Source: Deltaproteobacteria bacterium (GTDB taxonomy: Bacteria; Desulfobacterota; Syntrophia; Syntrophales; Smithellaceae). From it: DNA of 40,987 nt. Positions 7,751 through 16,473 of the stretch are shown here, one piece after another. The stretch spans positions 1 through 40,987 of the forward strand of contig JAPLJP010000029.1 of assembly GCA_026388535.1 (NCBI GenBank), given 5' to 3'. Each line of letters starts with the position of its first letter. Positions within the stretch are counted from its first letter, which is position 1. The notes below the pieces were generated by a model. The model saw only the letters and a list, made by a program, of their open reading frames with translations. It did no database searches and was not told where the DNA came from. The position numbers and the translations under genes are program-made.

Positions 7751-7907
7751 ATCTTCGCTGAGGACAAGCGGAAATAGACAAGATATTATAAATGCTGAAG
7801 GAGACTTCATGGAATCATCCAAAGCGGCTCTGATTCTGGATATTGACCGCAAAACATTACGCTTAAAAATTCGCCGTTATGGTTTAATCAGCGGGAAAAA
7901 TCCATAA
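7751..7907 (+). pseudogene. Decayed C-terminal remnant of an NtrC-type regulator
   Basis: Read with one frameshift, this stretch encodes the Fis-type helix-turn-helix of the regulator at 4933-6276: LKETSWN, then (after one missing base near 7816) SKAALILDIDRKTLRLKI and RRYGL. An in-frame TAA at 7789-7791 stands where the intact gene has CAA. Weaker similarity runs back to about 7751. The rest of the gene is absent. It is most easily explained as the relic of a duplicated response regulator, left between the lipoproteins and the convergent kinase. Confidence 0.8.
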
Positions 7908-7955
7908 GAATAATGACCTTGCCACTTATTGTTTAACAAATAAGCGACAGTTTCT

Positions 7956-9509
7956 TTATGTACGAGAAGTATTATCCTGTTGGGCTATTGGCAGATTAAG
8001 AATAACTGAAGTTCCTTCTCCCGGTGAGCTTTTTATTTCCATTGTACCGCCATGTACTTTAATTATATCGCGGACAATAGCCAATCCCAGTCCCCGCAAT
8101 CCTTCATCCTGTCTTGTGCTGAAAAACGGTTCACACACTTTTTCAATCATATCCGACAGCATTCCCGTGCCAGTATCACTTATGGTTATCGCCACAAAAT
8201 CATTAGGCGAAATGGCTTGAGCAGATACAGTTATTTTTCCTCCCTGCGGCATTGCCTCCAGAGCGTTTTGAATTATATTCATAAAGGCAGTTTGAATACG
8301 GTAACGATCGACATACAAAGGTTTGATTGCACCTTCAATATTCACACTCATTTCAACATTATTTTTTTGCACAAATGATTCCATAAGCGGCAGTGTTTCG
8401 CTTAATATTTGCTTGATAGTTAATACTTCAAAATGAGGTTCAGGAAGGCGTGTGGCCTTGCGTACATTCTGAATAACGTTATCCAGCCTCTGAGTTTGCT
8501 GAACAATCAAATCAAGTTTATGTCTCACGTCAGGAGACCAACCCCCTTTTTCTAAAAGAAGTTTCGCCAAGCCACCAATGGAATGAAGCGGCGTACCCAA
8601 ATCATGAGCCAGGTTAGCCGTTAACTGCCCCAAAGCAGTTAATTGTTTCAAATCTGTAACCTGTTTTTGCAATTGAACTACTTTTATCGTTTCTTCGCGG
8701 ACACGGTCTTCTAAATGTTTATTCAGTTCCAGATTTCTATCCATTACATCCTGAATTTCATTGGCCATTATATTGAAGTGTTTGGATATCTGCCCCCATT
8801 CATCAAGATGAACGATAGGAATTCTGGTTACATATTGTCCTTTTTGAAATTCATCAATTGTCTGAATGATCTGCTTCAACGGCCGGCCGATTATCCATCC
8901 ATAACTTAATCCTAATACCAGAAGAATGAACAGTAGCAACCCTATACTGCTAAAAATCAGTAATCGCTGGGCTCTATTCATAATTTCGGCGTTCGCGCGC
9001 GAAAAACCAATGATGCCCACGACGATGTGCGAACCTTTTGTATCTCCCGAAACAGGATAAAGCAAACCCAGCGCGGGACCGCTTTCCGTTTCTATTTTAA
9101 CATAATGCACCTTGTCTTTTGCATTGGCGGTAGCAACAATATTATCCGGCCATTCATATTGAACCCGGCTGGCACCGGTTACGTAATCAACGTTGCCATG
9201 ACTGGTATCAAAAATATCAATTCTTGCCAGACGCACATCAGTTTGCACGTAGTCTTTTAGTGCTGAATCAAGAGCCAGGAGCCCCCGTTTTGTAGGGAAA
9301 AATTGATAAAAGGTGCTGATTGTATCAGCCGCGTCTTCAAGTCTCTTTACCTGTTGATCGACCAATATCCTATCCAGAGCGGTAAGCTGGATAAAGCCCC
9401 AAATGGCCATAGTTAAAGCAAGACCGCTGACAGTAAGCATGATCAACCTTACACGCACCGTTAGATTATCATTGTAAGCAATTATCTTGTCGAAGATATT
9501 TTTAAACAT
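7956..9509 (-). CDS. Membrane-bound two-component sensor histidine kinase
   Basis: A 517-residue sensor kinase. Transmembrane helices lie at about 22-44 and 183-205 and enclose a periplasmic sensor of about 140 residues. A HAMP linker follows (206-258), then a coiled coil and a HisKA domain with phospho-acceptor H302 in NLAHDLGTPLHSIGG. The HATPase domain has N-box NIIQNALEAMPQGG, G1 DTGTGM, F-box EPFFSTR and G2 GLGLAIV. This is the NtrB/AtoS-like class that pairs with NtrC-type regulators; the regulator at 4933 is the obvious partner, although the genes are convergent and separated by the lipoproteins. The ligand is unknown. Confidence 0.92.
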   Translation of the reverse strand: MFKNIFDKIIAYNDNLTVRVRLIMLTVSGLALTMAIWGFIQLTALDRILVDQQVKRLEDAADTISTFYQFFPTKRGLLALDSALKDYVQTDVRLARIDIFDTSHGNVDYVTGASRVQYEWPDNIVATANAKDKVHYVKIETESGPALGLLYPVSGDTKGSHIVVGIIGFSRANAEIMNRAQRLLIFSSIGLLLFILLVLGLSYGWIIGRPLKQIIQTIDEFQKGQYVTRIPIVHLDEWGQISKHFNIMANEIQDVMDRNLELNKHLEDRVREETIKVVQLQKQVTDLKQLTALGQLTANLAHDLGTPLHSIGGLAKLLLEKGGWSPDVRHKLDLIVQQTQRLDNVIQNVRKATRLPEPHFEVLTIKQILSETLPLMESFVQKNNVEMSVNIEGAIKPLYVDRYRIQTAFMNIIQNALEAMPQGGKITVSAQAISPNDFVAITISDTGTGMLSDMIEKVCEPFFSTRQDEGLRGLGLAIVRDIIKVHGGTMEIKSSPGEGTSVILNLPIAQQDNTSRT

Positions 9510-9591
9510 GAGATTTCATATATCAAAAACAAAAAGATTTAACTAGCAGTAAACCACGGTATTCAACCCTCCGCTGTGGCGAGATAATTTC

Positions 9592-9931
9592 CAATCCCGA
9601 TATATCGGGATTGGATAATTCGACTTACAAACTTTAATGCGTTACGCTTTTAAAGTTTGAGTCTCATTACGTCCAGCAAACTTCAATGCGCCTATAGTGC
9701 CCTTTAGGGTATTTAGGTTATACGCTATGCTTCTGAAACTTGGGACTCATTACAACTCACACTTCAAATCCCCATTAGCTTTGCTCAGGGGATAATTCGA
9801 CTTACGCTTCAAACTTCACTCCATTCGTTTTCAGCGAGTCTCAAATCCCGCTACGCTTTGCTTCGGGGATAGTTCGCCTTACGCTTCAAACTTCATCCCG
9901 ACTTGTCGGGATTCGTTTTCAGCTTGGCTCA
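9592..9931. repeat. Cluster of family C palindromic modules
   Basis: This 340-base stretch in the 484-base gap consists of repeated hairpin modules and no gene. The linker ATAATTCGACTTAC or a close variant occurs at 9615-9628, 9792-9805 and 9869-9882. Each copy follows a CCCGA..CGGGG-type hairpin and precedes a stem made from AAACTTCA...TGAAGTTT-like arms that ends in GAGTCTCATTA or GGCTCAC. Related copies are at about 19660-19850, 20465-20547, 24776-24858 and 35855-35941. Confidence 0.6.
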
Positions 9932-9936
9932 CTAAA

Positions 9937-9969
9937 AAAGAAGGGACAGGTAAAACCTGTCCCTTCTTT
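9937..9969 (-). terminator. Rho-independent terminator of the Lys/Ala-rich gene
   Basis: A perfect 15-bp stem (9937-9951 with 9955-9969) around a 3-base loop. On the minus strand it is followed by further T residues. It lies 25 bases beyond the stop codon of the gene at 9994-10356. Confidence 0.85.
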
Positions 9970-9993
9970 AAATCCAAATAAATTTTTACAAAC

Positions 9994-10356
9994 TTATTTT
10001 ACAGCGGGAGCTGCTTCTTCAGCTTTCTTTTCGGCGGCTGCTTTTTTAGCGGCTTTCTTTTCGGCTTTAGCTTTCTTAGCGGCTGCTTTCTTTTCAGCGG
10101 CTGCTTTCTTAGCGGCTGCTTTCTTCTCAGCTTTGGCTTTCTTTGCATCAGCCTTTACAGCGGCTTCATCCTTTACATCGGCAGCCTTTACAGCGGCATC
10201 AGCCTTTACATCAGCAGCCTTTACCTTCGCATCAGCCTTTACATCAGCAGCTTTTACGGCTGCTTTATCAGCCTTTACGGCTGCTTTATCAGCCGCCATT
10301 ACGGTCATGGAAAATGCGAAAACCAATGCAACAACAAACAATACTAAACGCTTCAT
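9994..10356 (-). CDS. Exported low-complexity Lys/Ala-rich repeat protein
   Basis: A 120-residue protein with a clear signal peptide (MKRLVLFVVALVFAFSMTVMA) and predicted cleavage after AMA-type residues near 22. The mature part has two repeat zones: units like AAVKAADVKAD (about 25-70), then KKAAAEKKAAAKKAKAEKK units (72-115). It should be a long, highly charged helix, resembling histone-H1-like or TolA-like Ala/Lys tails. I cannot assign a function. A GGAGG site precedes the start and a strong terminator follows. The opposite-strand frames here are by-products of the repeat. Confidence 0.8.
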   Translation of the reverse strand: MKRLVLFVVALVFAFSMTVMAADKAAVKADKAAVKAADVKADAKVKAADVKADAAVKAADVKDEAAVKADAKKAKAEKKAAAKKAAAEKKAAAKKAKAEKKAAKKAAAEKKAEEAAPAVK

Positions 10357-10423
10357 CTTTAAATCCTCCTTCTAAATTTTGTTTTATTTAATAATACCCT
10401 TTAAATTAAGGGACCCTAACTAA

Positions 10424-10804
10424 TTATTTTTTAGCTGGAACAGGTTTTGCCTCAACTGGCTTAATTTCTTTTTTCTTTAAAATGACTTTCGCTACTCTTG
10501 AGGTAACTAATTTACCATCCTTTTCCATGTACTCTATTTTTACGGAATCATTTACGCCGATATTTGCAGCAGGTTTATCAAGAGCAAACTCCATGGTTTC
10601 CACATCACCTTTTACGGTACGTTCAATCTTAATGGATTCATCGTAAATCTCGATAACTTTTCCGGTAGCATGCATTTTAGCGGCTTTAACAATATTCGTC
10701 TTTACCGGGTCGGCTTTAACAGTAGGAGATGGTTTATCAGCGGCAAAAGCCAGAGCTGATAAAAGAAAAACCAAGCAGATTACATGCAATAAAGCTTTTT
10801 TCAT
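10424..10804 (-). CDS. Small exported protein of unknown function
   Basis: I place the start at the ATG at 10804 (signal peptide MKKALLHVICLVFLLSALAFA); the frame stays open 22 codons further upstream, but that part is not signal-like. The 126-residue product has a mature domain from about residue 43 with ATGKVIEIYDESIKIER and DSVKIEYMEKDGKLVTSRVAKV, which suggests a small beta-barrel of the OB-fold or DUF5666-like type, and a Lys/Pro-rich tail. GGAG lies about 12 bases before the start. It shares orientation and an Ala/Lys-rich character with the gene at 9994-10356, 67 bases away. Confidence 0.7.
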   Translation of the reverse strand: MKKALLHVICLVFLLSALAFAADKPSPTVKADPVKTNIVKAAKMHATGKVIEIYDESIKIERTVKGDVETMEFALDKPAANIGVNDSVKIEYMEKDGKLVTSRVAKVILKKKEIKPVEAKPVPAKK

Positions 10805-11049
10805 AAAAAACCGTCTCCACAGCATTTCGAACACGCATAACAGCAACTTATATGCCAAAAATAAACACAAATCAGCAATTTATATGTTATTGAAATAATT
10901 AGTAAATATTATTGCTATAAATGTTTGTTATTTTAAAAAAACAATAAGTGAGGAATAACTCCCCCGGCTATGGGGGATAATTCATCAGCCATTTTTCATG
11001 AGCGCAATCCTTCGCCGTGAAAAGTTGCAGGCTCCAAATAACGTGACCT

Positions 11050-11107
11050 CCCGCGAATTGCGGTGCATTCTTCCTCCGGTTGAAACCGAACAACTTCAAT
11101 TCGCGGG
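11050..11107. promoter_or_regulatory. Inverted repeat in the leader of the flavoprotein gene
   Basis: CCCGCGAATTG (11050-11060) and CAATTCGCGGG (11097-11107) are perfect 11-bp complements, with CGGTTGAAACCG inside the loop. The structure ends 58 bases before the flavoprotein start codon, so it may act in the mRNA leader or be another dispersed palindrome. The gap 10805-11164 otherwise contains only AT-rich sequence and a small CCCCCGGCTATGGGGG hairpin near 10962. Confidence 0.4.
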
Positions 11108-11164
11108 ATTGACCGGCCATATCCTTTCATGTTACTTCCACACGGGACACGGAGACGTAAATAC

Positions 11165-12541
11165 ATGGATGCAGAAGAAAAAATAGATAGCGATATTATT
11201 GTTATTGGCGGCGGTGCCGCAGGCCTGATGGCCGCAGGCAAAGCGGCAGAAAGCGGCGCTAAAGTTCTGCTTCTGGAAAAAACGGATGGATGCGGGAAAA
11301 AAATTCTGGTCAGCGGCAAGACACGCTGCAATCTTACCAATTCGGCGGAATTGAAAAATTTCATTTCCATGTACGGAAATAACGGCCGTTTTCTTTTCAG
11401 TGCTTTTCATAATTATTTCCGTCCGGAATTGCTCGACTTCTTAAACAATCATGGCTTGGCCACCAAGGTGGAACGAGGCGGCAGAATATTCCCTGTTTCC
11501 GATGACGCGCATGATGTTGTGCGTGTCTTTAAAAAATATCTTTCCGAAAATAATGTTCAGATAAAACTTAACACTAAAGTTAATAGCATCATGATAAAAG
11601 ACAATGCCGTTTGCGGTGTTAAGACCGAACACGGAAACTATCATTGCAAAGCAGTTATTCTGGCAACAGGCGGCGCCACATGGCCTGCCACAGGTTCCAC
11701 CGGTGACGGCTGCAAAATAAGCGCCTCTCTGGGACACAACATAGTAAAACTTAAACCGGCATTGGTGCCTTTGATTGCGCGCGAGCAGAAACTCGCTCAA
11801 TCTATGCAGGGAGTTAGTCTGCGCAATGTCCGTGCTACAGCGTTTCAAGGCGAAGCGGCTTCCATTGATTCCACGCTGACACCTGATTGCGTTTATGGCC
11901 GCGGAGAAAAGAAATCGCCCCGATCACCGGTAATTGAAAGCCGCTTCGGAGAAATGCTTTTCACTCATTTCGGCTTAGGCGGCCCGATAATTTTGTTGAT
12001 GAGCCTTGCAGTGGTTGAGGCTCTGGAAAAAGGCCCTGTATCCGTATTGATTGATTTAAAACCGGCATTAACCAGAGAACAATTGCATAGGCGACTGCAG
12101 AGCGATCTGGATAAATTCAGCAAAAGAAAAATCAGCGGCATCATGAAAGAATATCTGCCCGCTAAGATGATTGAACCATTTATCGAACTAACCGGAATTG
12201 ACAAAGAAAAGCTGGCGCATCAGATCACGGCCGCTGAAAGAGGAAAAATTGTAGAGCTCTTCAAAGCGCTGCGCTTTAATATCAAATCACCTTTAGCGCT
12301 GGAAAAGGCGATAGTCACAGCAGGCGGCGTTGCGCTTACGGAAATAGATCCGCGCACAATGGCTTCCAGATTAATTACCGGACTGTACTTTTGCGGCGAG
12401 GTTATGGATATCGACGCCGATACCGGCGGCTATAATCTGCAGGCCGCCTTTTCCACCGGATACGTAGCCGGCGAAAAAGCAGCCGAGTATGTAATACCCT
12501 CTTTTAAAAAAACAGGAAGCCTACGACACAAACAAAGGTAG
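11165..12541 (+). CDS. BaiN/HI0933-family NAD(P)/FAD-dependent oxidoreductase
   Basis: A 458-residue flavoprotein. The chosen ATG at 11165 has a GGAG site and places the Rossmann motif DIIVIGGGAAGLMAAGKAA at residues 8-26; an ATG 12 codons upstream is possible but has no ribosome site. Family signatures are present: KKILVSGKTRCNLTNS near residue 50, GGATWPATGSTGDG in the middle, TAGGV and GLYFCGEVMDIDADTGGYN with LQAAFSTGYVAG at the C-terminus. Relatives include the gut bile-acid enzyme BaiN and many uncharacterised proteins; the substrate here is unknown. It is convergent with lpdA. Confidence 0.85.
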   Translation: MDAEEKIDSDIIVIGGGAAGLMAAGKAAESGAKVLLLEKTDGCGKKILVSGKTRCNLTNSAELKNFISMYGNNGRFLFSAFHNYFRPELLDFLNNHGLATKVERGGRIFPVSDDAHDVVRVFKKYLSENNVQIKLNTKVNSIMIKDNAVCGVKTEHGNYHCKAVILATGGATWPATGSTGDGCKISASLGHNIVKLKPALVPLIAREQKLAQSMQGVSLRNVRATAFQGEAASIDSTLTPDCVYGRGEKKSPRSPVIESRFGEMLFTHFGLGGPIILLMSLAVVEALEKGPVSVLIDLKPALTREQLHRRLQSDLDKFSKRKISGIMKEYLPAKMIEPFIELTGIDKEKLAHQITAAERGKIVELFKALRFNIKSPLALEKAIVTAGGVALTEIDPRTMASRLITGLYFCGEVMDIDADTGGYNLQAAFSTGYVAGEKAAEYVIPSFKKTGSLRHKQR

Positions 12542-12563
12542 CCTATTGAATACTGCTTAGTTC

Positions 12564-13922
12564 TCAACCAAGCAGTGGTGCAAATATTTCACTCAGCGTG
12601 GGATGGGGAAGCACCCAATTACGCAATTGCTTTCTGGTCAGTTCATTGGAAACGGCCAGAGCCAGCGACGCAATCAATTCCGCGGCATCATCGCCGACAA
12701 TCGTTGCTCCGATAAGTTTATCCTGATGAAAGATCGCTTTAACAAATCCCTGCCCCATTAATTCGGCACGGGCAATAATGTTGGCGCCGTACTGAGATTT
12801 AACAATTTCTATGGAGAGACTTTCATCTTCAGCACGCTTTTGCGTATAGCCCACGCGTGCGATTTGCGGATGGCTGTATACAACAGACGGTATGAAGTTT
12901 TCGTTATAGCTAAAGTCTATATCTCCACAGATATGTCCGGCCGCGACTTTCGCCTGATGTACTGCCCGGTGCGCCAGCATCATACCGCCGGTAACGTCGC
13001 CCACAGCGTAAATACCGGCAACATTTGTCATCATATTTTTATCTATCTTGATTCCGGTTTTTGTATATTCAATGCCCAGCTTGTCTAGCTCTTCTGAATT
13101 TAACAAAGGTTTTCTGCCCGTGCAAAGAAGGGCATGGTCGGCACCAACTTCCAATTGCTTGCCATCTTTTTGGGCAAGCATTGCGACTGAATTGCCCGTA
13201 TCTTTCAGGTTCTCTAATTTTGTCGAAGTATTAATGGCGACACTCAGACGGGTTAATTCCTGCCGCAGTAAATCAGCACACTCCTGATCTTCAAGAGGTA
13301 TAATCCGATCTAATATTTCAACTATGGTTACCTTTGAACCCAGTTCGGCAAAGAAAGTGGCGAATTCCACGCCAATCACACTGCCGCCGACAATGATGAT
13401 GCTCGAGGGAAGTGAATTCAAATTCAAAATGCCATCGGATGTTAAAATCCTTTCGGAGAGATTTATTCCCGGAAGAACCTGCGGGACAGATCCCCAGGCA
13501 ATCATGATATTTTGAGCGGACAAGATTTCGCTTTTCCCTGATACATCGGTAAAACGCACTTCACCGGAAGAAACAATCTCGCCCACACCCTGTTTAACTT
13601 CCACACCGGCTTCGGCAAGAACTTTTTGAGCGCCGAGAGCAGACACCTTCACAATCTGCTGCTGATGCTTTTTGATGGCGGAGAAATCAATTGATGCTTC
13701 CGCGATATTGATTCCCATCCTCTTTAGTTTTTTCAAATCCGCAAAATATTTGCTGCAAGCTAAGAGAGCTTTCGTCGGAATACAGCCTCTGTGCGTGCAG
13801 GTGCCGCCCCAGCCTTCTTTTTCAATAATGAGGACTCGTTTTTTCTTTCCCGCGGCAATCTCCGCCGCAGTCAAGCCCCCCGGGCCCCCGCCAATTACAA
13901 TCAAATCATATTTTTCAGACAT
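12564..13922 (-). CDS. lpdA: Dihydrolipoyl dehydrogenase (glycine cleavage L-protein)
   Basis: A 452-residue flavin disulfide reductase. The ATG at 13922 follows AGAGAGGTG and gives MSEKYDLIVIGGGPGG at the N-terminus; a start 8 codons upstream is less likely. The redox-active pair is in GGTCTHRGCIPTK (about 41-53), the NAD domain has IIIVGGSVIGVEFA, the FAD motif GIYAVGDVTGG is present, and the C-terminal H-P-T-L-S-E catalytic motif is in LPHPTLSEIFAP. It reoxidises the dihydrolipoyl arm of GcvH. It is the last gene of the gcv-lipA group, 76 bases after lipA with a palindrome in between. Confidence 0.93.
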   Translation of the reverse strand: MSEKYDLIVIGGGPGGLTAAEIAAGKKKRVLIIEKEGWGGTCTHRGCIPTKALLACSKYFADLKKLKRMGINIAEASIDFSAIKKHQQQIVKVSALGAQKVLAEAGVEVKQGVGEIVSSGEVRFTDVSGKSEILSAQNIMIAWGSVPQVLPGINLSERILTSDGILNLNSLPSSIIIVGGSVIGVEFATFFAELGSKVTIVEILDRIIPLEDQECADLLRQELTRLSVAINTSTKLENLKDTGNSVAMLAQKDGKQLEVGADHALLCTGRKPLLNSEELDKLGIEYTKTGIKIDKNMMTNVAGIYAVGDVTGGMMLAHRAVHQAKVAAGHICGDIDFSYNENFIPSVVYSHPQIARVGYTQKRAEDESLSIEIVKSQYGANIIARAELMGQGFVKAIFHQDKLIGATIVGDDAAELIASLALAVSNELTRKQLRNWVLPHPTLSEIFAPLLG

Positions 13923-13956
13923 TAATACACCTCTCTCTTCCTGCAACCGCTATTAA

Positions 13957-13992
13957 GATTGCCGCTTCGCGCAAAGCGCTCCTCGCAATGAC
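13957..13992. repeat. Family D palindrome between lipA and lpdA
   Basis: AGATTGCC...GCAATGAC ends with a GCTTCGCGCAAAGCGC hairpin in the centre. This is the widespread bacterial palindrome seen as GTCATTGCGAG...GCAATCT on the other strand. Similar units occur at 14898-14941, 31999-32096 and 35761-35797. Confidence 0.6.
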
Positions 13993-13998
13993 ATCTTC

Positions 13999-14862
13999 TT
14001 ATACTGCTTTTGCCGCGTGATAGGAACTGCGCACGAGCGGCCCGGACTCCACATACTGAAAACCTTTCTGATAAGCGATTTCCTTGAACCCGGCAAATTC
14101 ATCCGGGTGATAGTATTTGGCTACCGGCCAGTGCTTCAGCGTCGGCTGCTGATATTGCCCGATAGTCAGGTGCGCGCAGGTGACTTCCGCCAGATCATCA
14201 ATCAGCCGTATAATATCTTCGCGGCTTTCTCCGAATCCTATCATGAAACCGCTTTTGGAAATAATGGAAGAAGAACCTGTTTTTTTGAGCAGTTCAAGAG
14301 AAACATCGTAGTTTCCCTGCGGCCGCAGTTTCGCGAACATCGGTTTCACAACTTCCATGTTGTGATTGATGACATCGGGGCTGGCGGAAATCACTTTTTC
14401 CAGTGCCGCCTGATTTCCCTGAAAATCGGGAATCAACACTTCTACCTTGCAGGCAGGAAATTCTTTCCGCAATCTGTTGATACAATCTGCAAAAACTTGT
14501 GCTCCGCCATCGGGCAAATCATCGCGTGTAACTGACGTAATCACAACATATTCCAGTTTCATCTTACGTACGGCATCTACCAGATGATTTATTTCATTTT
14601 CATCAATTGCCGCGGGCTGGCCGTGTTCAACGTTACAATACAGGCAATCATGCGTGCAAATATTTCCCATAATCAAAAATGTCGCCGTACCGCAGGCAAA
14701 GCATTCGGCCATATTGGGACAGGCCGCCTCCTGACAAACGGTGTGCAGTTGCAGTCCGTCAAGAGTTGATTTTATACTGCGGCATTCATTGGAGTAAGGA
14801 GGACGAACTTTTAACCAGGAGGGCTTGCGGAGGATTTGTGATTTTTCTTTTAATTGATTCAT
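13999..14862 (-). CDS. lipA: Lipoyl synthase
   Basis: A 287-residue radical SAM enzyme that inserts two sulfurs into octanoyl groups on lipoyl domains, here presumably on GcvH. Both iron-sulfur motifs are visible: the auxiliary cluster CQEAACPNMAEC (about 38-49) and the SAM-binding CTHDCLYC (about 68-75). The conserved R-S-S-Y end is present (GPLVRSSYHA). It lies between gcvPB and lpdA in the same orientation, which makes functional sense. No octanoyltransferase (lipB) or lipoate ligase is in the window. Confidence 0.95.
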   Translation of the reverse strand: MNQLKEKSQILRKPSWLKVRPPYSNECRSIKSTLDGLQLHTVCQEAACPNMAECFACGTATFLIMGNICTHDCLYCNVEHGQPAAIDENEINHLVDAVRKMKLEYVVITSVTRDDLPDGGAQVFADCINRLRKEFPACKVEVLIPDFQGNQAALEKVISASPDVINHNMEVVKPMFAKLRPQGNYDVSLELLKKTGSSSIISKSGFMIGFGESREDIIRLIDDLAEVTCAHLTIGQYQQPTLKHWPVAKYYHPDEFAGFKEIAYQKGFQYVESGPLVRSSYHAAKAV

Positions 14863-14897
14863 AGATTATTCTTCATGACCTATTATCGTATATTAAA

Positions 14898-14941
14898 AGA
14901 TTGCCGCGTCGTCCCGAAGTACCGGGACTCCTCGCAATGAC
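14898..14941. repeat. Family D palindrome between gcvPB and lipA
   Basis: AGATTGCC at the left and GCAATGAC at the right flank a GTCCCGAAGTACCGGGAC hairpin. It fills most of the 84-base gcvPB-lipA gap and belongs to the same class as 13957-13992. Confidence 0.6.
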
Positions 14942-14946
14942 AATTA

Positions 14947-16386
14947 TTATTTTTTCCAGCAGACATCGGGTTTGCGCGCGGCCAGCACTTCATCGAGCCG
15001 GCAAACAGGCGTCGTAACCGGAGCGCATTTCACGCCGTCAGGATTTTCTTTGGCCTCTTTAGCGATGGCAATCATGGCCTCACAGAAAGTATCCAGAGTT
15101 TCCTTGCTTTCCGTCTCGGTGGGTTCAATCATGATGGCTTCATGCACAATGAGCGGGAAATAAATAGTCGGCGGATGATAACCGTAATCAATCAGCTTCT
15201 TGGCAATATCGCTGGTATGCACTCCGCTTTCGGCAACCTGTCTATTGCCCGAAAAAACACATTCGTGCATGCAGATTCGGTCATAAGGCAAATCAAAATA
15301 TGGTTTTAATCTTTCTTTGATGTAGTTTGCGTTTAGCACAGCCATTTCGGTCGCTCGTTTCAAGCCTTCCGCGCCCAATGAACGAATATATGTATAGGCT
15401 TTCACAATCACATTGAAATTGCCGTAAAAAGAACGGACACGGCCGATGGTATCGGGAAATTTCTCCGACCATTTATATTTATCATCTTTTTTTACAATAC
15501 GGGGCACGGGTAGAAAATCAAAAAGCGCCTTACTCACACCGACCGGACCGCTGCCGGGACCGCCGCCGCCGTGCGGTGTGGAAAAAGTTTTATGCAGATT
15601 GAGCTGAATAACATCGAAGCCCATGTCGCCCGGTCTGGCTTTACCCAAAAATGCGTTGGCATTGGCGCCGTCGCCATAGAGCAGGCCGCCCTTGCCATGG
15701 ACGATTTGCGCCACCTTTTCGATATTGCGTTCAAACAGTCCCAGCGTGTTGGGATTGGTAAGCATCAATGCGGCCACCTCTTCAGTCATCAGGGACTGCA
15801 GGTGTTCGATATCAACTCCTCCTTCACTGTTGGAACGAAGTTCCTCTACATCAAATCCGCAAAGCGCGCTGGATGCCGGATTGGTTCCGTGAGCGGCGTC
15901 GGGTATCAGAATAATACGGCGCTGCTGGCCCTTCTTTTCAAAATATTTTTTAATCATCATCACGCCGGTAAGCTCGCCATGCGCGCCCGCCGCCGGCTGA
16001 AGGGTGAATTCCGCCATCCCGAAAATGCCGCACAGATATTTTTGCATTTCATAAATCAGTTGCAGATTGCCCTGCGCGAATTCATCCGCGGCATAAGGGT
16101 GCAGACCGGTAAAGCCGGGGAATACTGCAACATTCTCGTTAACTTTAGGATTGTATTTCATAGTGCAAGAGCCAAGGGGGTAAAAACCCAGATCAACGCC
16201 GAAATTGCGCCGCGACAAATTAGTATAATGCCGGATTAAATCAATCTCGGCGACTTCCGGCAAATCAAGCTCATTGCGCAGATATTTCTTGCCGATTGCA
16301 TCTTCAACATTGACAACGGGCACATCACTTGCGGGTATATCTGCGGCACTGCGTCCCGGTTTGCTTATTTCAAAAATTAATTCCAT
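14947..16386 (-). CDS. gcvPB: Glycine dehydrogenase (decarboxylating), subunit 2
   Basis: A 479-residue PLP enzyme subunit, the C-terminal half of the split P-protein. The start at 16386 follows GAGGCGAG; 15 further upstream codons lack typical sequence. The PLP lysine is in [21 protein letters not shown] (just after DVI), and the N-terminal [21 protein letters not shown] is diagnostic. With gcvPA it decarboxylates glycine and passes the aminomethyl group to GcvH. It is 87 bases downstream of gcvPA. Split P-proteins are usual in this bacterial group. Confidence 0.95.
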   Translation of the reverse strand: MELIFEISKPGRSAADIPASDVPVVNVEDAIGKKYLRNELDLPEVAEIDLIRHYTNLSRRNFGVDLGFYPLGSCTMKYNPKVNENVAVFPGFTGLHPYAADEFAQGNLQLIYEMQKYLCGIFGMAEFTLQPAAGAHGELTGVMMIKKYFEKKGQQRRIILIPDAAHGTNPASSALCGFDVEELRSNSEGGVDIEHLQSLMTEEVAALMLTNPNTLGLFERNIEKVAQIVHGKGGLLYGDGANANAFLGKARPGDMGFDVIQLNLHKTFSTPHGGGGPGSGPVGVSKALFDFLPVPRIVKKDDKYKWSEKFPDTIGRVRSFYGNFNVIVKAYTYIRSLGAEGLKRATEMAVLNANYIKERLKPYFDLPYDRICMHECVFSGNRQVAESGVHTSDIAKKLIDYGYHPPTIYFPLIVHEAIMIEPTETESKETLDTFCEAMIAIAKEAKENPDGVKCAPVTTPVCRLDEVLAARKPDVCWKK

Positions 16387-16473
16387 ATAAAATCTCGCCT
16401 CTATTAGAATACATTTACTATGCCTCCTCACCTAACCTCTTCCACCAGGGGAGAGGGATTAAAAGGCAGAGCG

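Noticed and set aside
10133-10391. Ser/Ala/Phe- and His/Gln/Leu-rich frames on the plus strand
   Set aside because: These are the antisense readings of the Lys/Ala repeat gene; the repeats create open frames on both strands.
12553-12575. Hairpin CTGCTTAGTT...AACCAAGCAG between the flavoprotein and lpdA
   Set aside because: It could be a shared terminator, but it overlaps the lpdA stop codon and has no T tract on either side, so I do not call it.
14017-14535. 172-codon plus-strand frame opposite lipA
   Set aside because: It is a shadow of lipA, which has both cluster motifs intact.
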